A stretch of 64,000 nucleotides of DNA from Euglena gracilis (Eukaryota; Euglenida; Euglenophyceae; Euglenales): contig CP154956.1 of NCBI GenBank assembly GCA_039621445.1, forward strand, positions 41,130,437 to 41,194,436. Direction: 5' to 3'. Position 1 is the first letter of the stretch. Every line of letters begins with the position of its first letter. Under the pieces are notes generated by a model, which ran no database searches, was not told the origin of the DNA, and saw only the letters and a program-made list of their open reading frames with translations. Shown piece by piece: positions 1-10,100 of the stretch. The translations under genes were made by a program, and so were the position numbers.

Positions 1-340
1 TCTTTCAGCAAACCGTCATTATTTTGGCGCACAGTGGCCAGTAATTTGGCCTAGAGTTGCCAAAACCCAGGCACCACCTGCAGCTATTCTGTACGGTGGT
101 GGCCAAAACTTTGGCACCAAGTGGCCAAAACCATGGTGCCTGGTTGCCATTAGTTTGGCACCCGGGATTCATGATGGTTTATCAAAAAATGTTCGTTGTA
201 GAAGTGCCCAAAATACTGGCCCGTTGTTGCAGAAACCTGGCGCCATTTTGGTGCCAACGTTTTGGCACCTCTGAGCCAAATAGCTGGCACGAGGGGCCAA
301 AGTTTCCGGGTTTAGCTGTTAATGAGGGGGGGGGGTCCCG
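1..340. repeat. TTTGGCACC / GTGGCCAAAA repeat-rich stretch
   Basis: TTTGGCACC and its complement GGTGCCAAA recur roughly every 30-50 bases with GGCCAAAA. No gene seen. Confidence 0.5.
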
Positions 341-414
341 GCCAAAAGGGCCGGCCAGCAGGGGAGGTCTCATATGGGAGTGGTTTGGTATGGTATGGTG
401 TTTTTTGGGGCTGT

Positions 415-760
415 TTTTTGGGGTCAAAAATCGATTTTTTTCAAAAACATCTCGACAATGAAGCAAAACAAAAGGAAATTTCAGAGACCAATAATGTGGC
501 CCTTGGAATGCCCTGTCCAACCTGCTTTTGATTTTCCTCCAACTCTTAGCGTGGCCCGAGTTACGGCCATTTTTTCGGCCAATTTTGGTCCATTTCAGGG
601 GCGTTGGGTCGATGTTTTTAAAATATCTTGGAAATGAAGCAAAATCAAAGGAAATGTCTGGAGACCTAAATAAAGCCCCTAGAACACCCTATCTAACGGT
701 ATTTTGATTTCCCCGTGACTCCACAGCTAGCCCGACATTAAGGGCATTTCATTCCAAATC
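415..760. repeat. Two degenerate ~170-base repeats
   Basis: Each unit holds AAAnATCTnGnnAATGAAGCA, CAAAGGAAAT, a TTTTGATTT segment and a GTTACGGCC or similar end. Related sequence appears inverted at 27560-27720 and direct at 27960-28115, and in copy 2 at 53010-53170 and 53440-53620. Confidence 0.55.
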
Positions 761-1330
761 TGTATTGTTTTGGCCTGTTTGACTGGGCCGTTTTGGGCCA
801 TTTTGGGGTAAAAAAAATCAAAAATTTCAAAATATGTCCAAAATAGTGGCTAATTTTAGCCAATCAAAGGAAAACACTGGGGACCCAAAATAAAACCCCG
901 GGACCATCTTTTTACCCCGTACAGGCCCCCAGGCCCGGCCCCTGATGCCCTGATATGGCCTGTTTCGACCATGGGCATCCAGCCGGCTTTCCTCTTGCCC
1001 AAAAGGCTAGCTTTCGCCTTGAAAGCACTGCATGTTGACCCCGATGTGGGTTTCTGAAGTCATTTGGGCAGGTTTCGGGCCATTATTTGTGATTTTTGAA
1101 CAAAAATCTTAGGGTGGGCTAAAAATCATTTTAGTGGGGGGTTAAATTCTTGGTGGTCAGCCTGACCGGTCGGGCCGACCACTAATCGCCACTGGGCTAT
1201 TTCTAATGGTCGCCAGCGACTAGTCACTAGCAACCCAAAATTCCATGGCCAATTTCCCGCAATGACCCCCCCCCCCCCGGGTCGTGAGTGTATGGGCCGG
1301 ATCCCAGGCTGGAGGCCGGGTATGGTTTTG

Positions 1331-1743
1331 CCCCCCCCCCCCCCCTAGTCGTATGACCACCCCTCATTTATGACCACCCCCCGGTCACAGGTTGCAGGTC
1401 ATGGGGGTGTTATGACCACCCCCCCCCCCGGTCACAGGTTGCAGGTTGCGAAAAATTTAACCCCCAAAAATAAGTCCCCCCCCGGCCGGTCCGAGCAAAA
1501 ATCCATGAAATGGACCCCCCCCCCAAAATAAGGTCCCCCCTGCCGGCGCGAAGCGCCGGATTTTTGAAAAATGGGACATTTGGGGGGTAAATCTGCCATT
1601 TTGGGACAGTTTTCACACACTTCTACGACCGCCCCCTTATCTATGACCACCCCCCGGTCACAGGTTGCAGGTTATGGGGGTGTTATGACCCCCCCCCCCG
1701 GTCACAGGTTGCAGGAACCCGGTCATACGACTAGGGGGGGGGG
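1331..1743. mobile_element. C-tract inverted-repeat element near the left end
   Basis: Left end CCCC...CTAGTCGTATGACC, right end GGTCATACGACTAGGGG, an inverted pair. Inside are repeated GGTCACAGGTTGCAGG units and a central GGCGCGAAGCGCC palindrome at 1544-1556, so the structure matches the MITEs in the phosphodiesterase introns. No clear TA duplication was seen. Confidence 0.65.
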
Positions 1744-1814
1744 TGGTACAAAGTGGATTTTTTTTTGAGAAATCCCTTTAGACGGCCTGATGTTCCAGGT
1801 CGTTCGTGGAAATT

Positions 1815-1915
1815 AGTGATTATTCGTGATTATTCGTGATTATTCATAATTTTGGGAAATTCCCAAAGTCGTGCTGGTTCGTGATTATTCGTGATTATTC
1901 GTGGCACGAATTTGT
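1815..1915. repeat. CGTGATTATT tandem array
   Basis: At least five CGTGATTATT/CATAATT units followed by GGCACGAATTTGTGGGAAAC. An inverted, similar array is at 4388-4482. Confidence 0.7.
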
Positions 1916-2091
1916 GGGAAACCCTGTAACTGGGGGAGTGAAGGCTAATTAACTTACTATTGGTTGACCAAACAATCCTGTGGGGGCAGTTTTTGTTCTC
2001 ATTGCAGAATGCCTTCTTCTGAGGATGACGCCTAGATCAAGGAGCAATCCTTTTCAAAAGGGAAATGAACTTGGAACGGGGTGGAAATATG

Positions 2092-4164
2092 CAAGGCTGG
2101 ATTGAGGTATTGAGGTTGAGGTTGAGGTTGAGGTTTTCCAACCTCAATATCACCTAAATGCCAAAATCCGAAGGAAAACAGCTCAATAACAAAGAGAATT
2201 GACGATAATTGTTGCAAAGAGAGGCAAACTACCTGGAATTTTTCAAAAGTGGGCAATTGGTCACTCTCAAGTTTTAAATCACCAGCCCTCACAATGTTTT
2301 CTTGTTTCCAACCCAGGTGTGTTGTAAATTGACATAAACCTTCCAAACTTGCCTTTGAGGAAGGTTTTACAAGATGAGATTGTCCAATCGATGATTTTTG
2401 TGAGTTCATTTTTTTTGAATTTTGGACATTGAGGTAACACTGAGGTTGAGGTCAGGCATTATTTTTTTAAAGGCGAGATTTCTCAAATTTTTTAAGGTCC
2501 TTTTTTTAAGGGGTTTAAAGTTTTTTGAGGATTTTAAAAAATTTCTAAGGTTTTTTAAGGCATTTTTTTCCTCATCTAAAATGTCAGACCCCGAAGATGG
2601 CCCGATGGCTTCAGATTCCTCCGTGGCTTCGGAACGCCCAAGGAAGTGGCCTAGAGCGAAGCATGGGGATCAGTGCGGTCCACGAGGGACAGTTATTGTC
2701 AACAGGCAAGCAAATGTCCTGAATAGGGTCAGGAATTTAAAGCAATTGCAATGAAAAAAAATGGATGGTTTCAAGTTCTGGGTTGGGAATGTTACGTGGT
2801 TGCCAGAAATTGTATTTCTTGCATTCTCAGGCATTTGTGATTCCCCCATTTCACCTGTGCACATGGTGGGATGTGCTGGGGTAGAAGGTTTTTGGTGTTT
2901 TTAATAAAAGGATCCCCTCAACAGTGGGGTGTAACAGTTCATAAGCTGTTCTCCATGTGTCAGGGTAAAGGGTCCCAGAAATTTCGTAAAATTTGAGCAT
3001 TTGCAAAAATGCGCCCATTTCAAAGAAAAAACCCTTTAGTGCGAATCCGGCCGCCTAAGTAAAATTAAGTCCGAATCCTCCCCGAATCCGGTGGCGGTTG
3101 CCTGGAAAAACCTCGCGTTTCCCTGGCGTGGCGGGGCCGAAAACTCTAAAAGTGGGACCTGGGTCACTCCATACGACTTCCCCCCCCCCGGGTACTCTTG
3201 ATGGCCCGCTGCTGCAGCCCATCAGCTGTTGATGCTTCAGCACCTACCAGGCCGGCATCCACCTCCCCGGTGCAACAGCACCCACCGAAGCGGCCACGTC
3301 ATTCCCCGCAATTGGGGCGTGAGACTGGGGGGGGGGCGACGTGGTGCCAGTTCATGGCAACCAACAGCCGGAGAGAGATAGCCCTCAAACACCCGTTACT
3401 TTGGGTGCAAGGAAGTGGTGAACCATTACCACTCGATTGGTTGCATCAAAGCTGTGAGACTCGCTCCCCACATATTATGCACAAAAACTGGTGTGTATTA
3501 CATTTTTCAAGGGAAAAATGATGGAGAAAACCAGAAAATGGACTCCGGCCCGACACATCCTGGGTATTTCAGGTGCCAAATTTTGTCTTCTTGTAACGCA
3601 GTGCTGTTGCAGAAAAGTGTCCAACAGTCACAGGCCCTTGCACGTCATCAATTCATTACATTTATCTGCCAAATGGATGAACAACGGGCCGTGTGTGGCG
3701 GGGAACAGCAGTACAAATGCACACACGTAAGGCAGGAAAATTTTGGCCAGTCACATGCCGCGTTCAACTGAACATCACACACTACCTCTCTAATGCCAGA
3801 AACCTTGGCAAACAATCCGTTTTCATATTATTTGTTCACAACCGCTTCTGCATTGACTGGCTTTATGCGCTGGCTTTATGCGGGGTTTCAGACATTCCAT
3901 TATTTGTTTGGTGCAAGAAAATTTTTTCTCAGGGAGAATTTTTTAAGGCTTTTTAAGGTCATCACAGGGAAGAAAAATTTCCCCGGGGTGATTTTTTTAG
4001 GGTTTTTTAAGGTTTTTTAAGGCATTTTGGCAAAAAAAATTTTTAAGGGGGTTTCAGATTTTTTAAGGTTTTTGAAGGCGCCTTAAAAAAATAATGCCTG
4101 GTTGAGGTTGAGGTTCCCGACATTGAGGTTGGGTTTTTTTTTTTGCAAAACCTCAACCAGCCCT
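2092..4164. mobile_element. hAT-like DNA transposon, probably non-autonomous or decayed
   Basis: The ends are inverted repeats: CAAGGCTGGATTGAGG on the left and, read in reverse, CAGGGCTGGTTGAGG on the right. The element is flanked by GAAATATG at 2084-2091 and 4165-4172, a 7-8 bp target-site duplication; 8 bp is typical of hAT elements, whose termini commonly begin CA(A/G)GG. Subterminal arrays of TTGAGG and TTTTTTAAGG lie inside both ends, as in many hATs. I cannot identify a transposase in the short open frames at 2580-3780. Confidence 0.75.
2582..2754 (+). pseudogene. short open frame inside the hAT-like element
   Basis: Fifty-seven codons from ATG (MSDPEDGPMASDSSVASE...) ending TGA. It is acidic and serine-rich, then basic (RPRKWPRAKHG). 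It could be a first exon or remnant of an element protein. Further open frames at 3200-3780 share the element and show no recognisable domain. No function is assigned. Confidence 0.3.
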
Positions 4165-4172
4165 GAAATATG

Positions 4173-4874
4173 ACGGCCCAGAAGCGTGCAAGGATGCAAA
4201 AATGTCATTCGTTGGCGTCATTCATTGTCTGCAGCTTTGCTTCGTGTTCAAGTTTTTTGTCCAATCCAGGTGGTCAAAGAGCTTCGTTTTTGATATTTCT
4301 GCCATTGGAGGTGATACACAATGTCAGATGAGGCGTGTGCATTGGTTTTCTGGGCAGGTGGTAAAAAGCCGGGCGATTTTTGGGTAGCACGAACAATCAC
4401 GAATAGTCACAAATAATCACAAATAATCACGAATAATCACGAATCAGAATTGAGGGTCCCTAGCACGAATTTGTGGGAAACCTTGCCCAGTTATTCAGCT
4501 GGTGGGGGGGGGGCTAATTGACAGTTAATTTGAGGCTTAAAAAAATGCTAAATTTGGGTTGGTGCTTCCTAATTTGGGGCTAAAACCCTATTTCGACCCT
4601 TGGAGATTCCTTTTCAGAAATCAGTTAATCGATTGACCTAGGGTCCAGTTGATTAATCGTTTGACCCAAATCAGCAAAACACGAGAATATCATTCTTGCA
4701 TTCTCAAAGTGTTGAATAATTCCGAAGAAGGAATTTTTTCATATCCGCACCAGATCATCCAAAATTTTTGTCCAACATCACCAATTTCGCAGACCATTGC
4801 GTTTTTTTTTTTGTTGCTGTGATTGTTGTCATTCTCTCAGATGTGTCTGAAATCATTTTTCTTCTGCTTTTCAG
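4173..4874. other. V-ATPase intron sequence
   Basis: Apart from the AATCACGAAT array, only AT-rich sequence leading to the TTTTCAG acceptor at 4874. Confidence 0.6.
4388..4482. repeat. AATCACGAAT tandem array
   Basis: Five units of AATCACGAAT/AATCACAAAT followed by GCACGAATTTGTGGGAAAC, the same companion sequence as at 1895-1915. The two arrays lie on either side of the hAT-like element. Confidence 0.7.
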
Positions 4875-5053
4875 GTACAAGGAAATTAATCCGGCTGTAT
4901 TTGGCACAATCACTTTCCCCTTCCTGTTTGGGATCATGTATGGAGACATTGGGCATGGGCTTATCATCACGTTGGTTGCGGCCTTTTTCATCATCCGTGA
5001 GAAGCAGCTGATGGCGTCAGGGCTGAATGAGATCGTTGGCATGGTGTTTGGAG
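4875..5053 (+). CDS. V-ATPase subunit a, exon encoding the first membrane helix
   Basis: Begins after a TTTTCAG acceptor with one base completing a codon, then [12 protein letters not shown], and ends GTG TTT GGA G before GTCCTC (phase 1). It carries the first transmembrane helices with the GDIGHG motif. No exon for the preceding cytosolic domain is seen in 1-4860. The upstream intron, if it extends that far, contains the hAT-like element. Confidence 0.95.
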
Positions 5054-7105
5054 GTCCTCTCCTCTCCCCGTTTGCCCAAGGCACTGTGTGTCTTTGACAC
5101 CCCGGGTGAACGACTCATTTCTGAGACACTTCATTTTCTGAATTTCCCCCCCCCCCATTCCAAAAATCAATTGACTATGGATATGTGCACCTCCTGCCAA
5201 ACAACTCGATAATAGCAGAAAAAGAGGCTTCTCTTTTTAGGGGACCTTTTTTTCAGGGGACAGGTTTTTTATTATTATGAAAAAGCCAGTATCAAACAAT
5301 GGGAGCGAAATCCATTTTGGTGACCCCTGAACTTGGGGGGACACATGTGAGACTGAACACATCTCTTTTCCCAACAGGCCGTTACATCCTCATCCTCATG
5401 GGTCTCTTTGCAATCTACACTGGGTTCCTCTACAATGATTTCTTCGGCATGATGATTTCTCCATTCGGGGAGCACTCATTTTGGATTTTCCCTCACAAGA
5501 ACGACCTCTCTGCCTGCAGCGACGAGTATGACCGCTGGTATGGTGGCAAGCTGGCAGGCCCATTGCAGGTGTGCTTTGAGCATTGAGTGCTGCCCCGTGT
5601 GCAGGCGGAATGGCAAAATTTGATAAGCTCAGGGAAGTCCTTTTTGAAAGTGATAACGAAAGCAGCCTCTGAGAAGGGTTTGCCTGTGTGTTAAAATGCA
5701 CTGAGATGGATCAAAGTGTACAAAGGAATGTACATCGCGTTGGGAAATCCTGAGAATGGAAAAATGGAATGCCTAACGAGTCGAAAGCAATGCAACACAA
5801 ACAAAGGCGTGAAACTGTATTCAAAAAAGGCAGTCAAAAACCGAAAATTGCAGACAACACACATAATTCCAATGTCTTACAATGTTGGTTTGGCAGCAGT
5901 TTTGAAATCACGTATTTTGTCTTTGTTTCATTTTGAGTCTGACCTTGCACAACCTGCAAAAGAAGGCAACCATGCTGCTCCTCTGGGCCTTTGTTGTAGG
6001 CTTGCAAGATCCAGGGGGGCAGCCCCTACATCTTCGGCATCGACCCCAACTGGGCGGAGACGGAGAACAAACTTGAGTTCTACAACAGTCTGAAGATGAA
6101 GATGGCAGTGACCCTGGGGGTAGTCCAGACATTCATTTCGGTGTGGACATCATGGTGACATTTTGTTCACATTCGGACACAATCGTTATGGTTCAATTTT
6201 TTTCCTGACCCACATGAGATGGATGTCTGGAGTGGTCCAGATGTCCCTTGGGTTGTTGCTCTCTTTGCTCAACCACCTCTATTTCAAAGACTTGAAGCAC
6301 GTCTGGTTTGGCTTCATCCCAGAGGTGGTCTTCTTGTGGTTCACCTTTGGCTACATGTGTTTCATGATCATCGTCAAGTGGAACACCAACTGGCCTGAGA
6401 GGTTGGATGCTCCATTGACATCGAGTTTTCCGTCTGCCTGAAATGATTGCCGTGAGGAATTGGTCAAAGTTCTGGCCACGCATATCCTTAAGGAAGGCGG
6501 TGACTCCTTGAAAGATTGGGTGGGTGCTCTGGGCAGGCCGGCATTTTCATTCCCCCCCCACCAACGCACCGCTCGTGAAGCACCTGTAGCAAACAAATTG
6601 CTTAAAATGGCCTAAAATGGCCTAAAATGAGGTTTCCCCCCCCTTGTGGGTGGGGGTCCCTAAATGGCCTAACATGGCCATTTTACATGTAACATGGCCT
6701 AACATGGCCTAAAATGGCTTAAAATTGGGAAAGTTCTGTTGCACAACAGTTTTTATTTATCTGTGAACAACTGAAGCCATTCAGGTTATGACTTTCACTG
6801 TTTTTTATTAATGTGGATGGCAAACAGTGGATTTGGCAGAGGAGCAGAGCCCCCACGAGGCCCATTTTTATTATCCCAACTAATAAAAAGCAGTCCCCGA
6901 ATCCATGATCCCCAACCATCTTTTGGTAGCTGAATTTTTGAAGGTTTGGACAGCTGTATTTTTTCTTTCTCCCATCTTTTTTGGGGGTTTTGTTTTATTT
7001 TGTTTTCTCTGTGTAGTCATGCCATCTTCTGATTCTGGTGTGTAAGAATGTCTGTTTTGCAAATAATGAAACAGTGCAGAATTGGAAGCATGGGGAAAAA
7101 GACAC

Positions 7106-7148
<43 letters not shown>

Positions 7149-10100
7149 AGCTCAAAGATATCACCTGAAACACGAACAAGAGCCGAAATTGAGTCCATAT
7201 TGGCAGTGCTTGCCAGCCAATAGATGTAATGCATTGTCATGGTTTTTCGGATAGCTTCAACTTGCCGCCACTCTCCATTCAGGTTCAGGACCACCATCGA
7301 CCTCGGGGATCACAAGGACCACTTCCTGCGCGCCCCCTCTCTGCTGGAGACACAGACCAACTTTTTTCTGGGTCCCGGCTCCGTCGAGCAGGACGCTTAT
7401 GTGATCGTCAGCGCGGGCTTCCAGAACAGCCTGCAGATCTTTTTCTTGCTCTGCAGTCTCGTGGCCGTCCCCCTGATGCTGCCTCAGAGGGCCCAGAGGA
7501 TGGCAGGCAAATATCTTTACAACAACATGCATGCATCAGTGAGCCTTGGTCTTCGGGATCAGAACACAAATTCTTGGGCGGCACTAATTTCCATCGTCAA
7601 TTTTAGGGGATGCACATTTTCTAAACATTTTTGGAGGGTCTGGCGCACAGCGCTCAAAATTTCTTCAAAATTTTTTGAATGTATCTTTTGTAGCAAACCC
7701 ATGTCGTGCCCTCCCCACAACGTGCATGCCGGAAAACACATGCTTTGCTGTTTGAAACGGCAAAATAGATCAAATTTCAGGAGTTTTCAATTTCTATGGA
7801 CCACGGTGCTTAAATTGTGTTTTATTGCATTTTGGCATGGGCAGGTTCAAGGAGGCATAATTTTGAGTCTTTGATTCTATAACTGCTCTGGAGGATGGTT
7901 TTGACGCGGCTATGAGGGTGAGCATGATCCTGGATTATTTCAGCATGAGGATTCTCCCTCCCCGTTGTATAACATTCTTGGCCCACGAGCACAGTGTTGA
8001 TAAACAGGCCAAAGTGTTTGCATTCAGTGAACACTGGAAATAATGCCTTATTTCGACCATTTTTTGATGTGTTTTTGAAAACTGGGCTAAATCCACATTT
8101 CCTGACCCCCCGAGTTTTTCATTTCTAACATTTGGGGTTTTTTTTTGGTCTTTTGACCCCCACTTTTTGACTTGTGAAATTTGAGTAAAGTGGAAACGTG
8201 ATTTGGCCATTCTCCAATTCGGTTTGTTTGTGCAGTCATTTTTGTCATCCAAGGTTTTTGGTTTTTTCCTGCCGACAATATGTTCCTGATTGAAGCTCTG
8301 CATTTTTGTGCAGGACAGGTCAAAATCTTTGGTATACATATTTTGGGCTGATTTTCCATCAGCAGCACATTTTCTTGGTGTTAATTGTTGCTTCTGGGCT
8401 TTTTGCCCGAGGGAGGGCTGATTGAAACACCGGTGTTTCTCATGTTTATTTTGGGGACGGGGCATGTGCCACATTTGTGTTGGTTTTCACAAGTGTCTGA
8501 AGCTTTGGCCCCTTTGTTGATGCACAACCTGCAACTATTCTGCCCTTTAGCCCAGTCTTGAACAAAGGCGCAACAGTCCCGTATTTTCCAGACAGACAAA
8601 AGCCAAACAGGGGGGGGGTCAAGCCCTGCTTTTGAGCGCTACACCGTCGGTTACACCGTGTTTTTTCAAGGGTTGGTATTGTGCCCCCACAGTGTCGATG
8701 TGGTTCACACCAAAATTGGGATTTGTCAATTTCATGTCTTTCAGGCTTTGCTTGCATTTTTATCTCAAATTCTTTAGCAGCACCCACCTCCATTTGGCAT
8801 TTCAACCATGGTGCACACTTAGTAAAAGTTTGGCTGTGCCGAACCCTCGACCCTCTAATTGGCGGCCCCCAAAACAAACACAGCAAAACGTTGGTTTGAT
8901 TTTGTGTATTTTTGGTCGAAAAATGATGTTTGTGATTTAAAAGTATTTTGATTCTAAACCAAAGAACAATCAAACAGATTTGACAAAAAGCTTGGTCCAA
9001 CGTGGGCAATTTTTCTAAGTCGAAATAATTTCCCAGCAAAACTTGGTCAAAGGGAGGAAGGTCGACAGATTCCGATGGTTATCACACAGAAAAGAAAAAC
9101 GCCTGCTGGCCAAAACCGCATGTTGACTCCCCAACCCTGTTCCGCGAATGTAACGGGAATCAGGTTCTTCATATGACCCACAGGGGAAACAGAATTTGCA
9201 CAACATTGGCCATGACAAAGCACTGCAATAAGAAGGCTGCCCATCTCTTTGGGCCTCCTAAACTCATGCCCTATCCCCATTATTGAGTACCGCCACCACA
9301 AGCATGGCTCCCACTATGGGGAACTGGAGGAGGTGTGCAGAGAGAGAGGGGGGAGAACATACCATCAACAGCCCAATCCTCAATTGAAACCCAAACCACT
9401 TTGCACGCACCATGTTGGGTTTTGTTCACCACCTCCCCCCATCTCATTTCTTGTTTCCATTCCTGGAAACCTGTGTTTATTTTTGTGGGTTTTTTTACCA
9501 ACCCGTGCCAAAAATAATCACGCTTTTCCGGATTCCCCAAAGTGGAAAGAAAAACCATTGGCGCTTGGCAATGTGTAAATCAGTACGAATTGAAACTTCA
9601 CCCAAAACACCGGAAATTGCATTGTTTTTGCAGCAAAAAAATGGGATTTTCAGGAAAAAAGCAAATCAACTTCCTGAACAAAAAAACGTTGTTTTTGTTC
9701 AGGAATGAACAGAAAAAAGTTTTTTTTTTGTTCAGGAAGGTTTTCACCTTCCACGGTGTTTTTGCGCTGTCTGTGTGGTTTTTTGGGATTTTTCCGATTT
9801 TTTGTTCCCAGAGGTTAAGTCATTTTTTTTGGTTGCGGGGGGGGGGGCTTGCAAGTGAGGAGTTGTATTCAGCTTTTTTTTGTTTTTCTTGCACAGGCGC
9901 GTCAGCAGCATGGTTTGGAGGAAGAGGAGGTGAAGGAGGAAGCAGCACCATTTGATATGTCGGAGGTGGTCATCAAGCAAGTCATCCACACCATCGAGTT
10001 CGTCCTGGGTTGCGTGTCCAACACCGCATCATATTTGCGGCTATGGGCCCTTTCCCTGGCACATGCCCAGGAAAGGGCTCTTGGGTTTGAGGCCGGGTGC

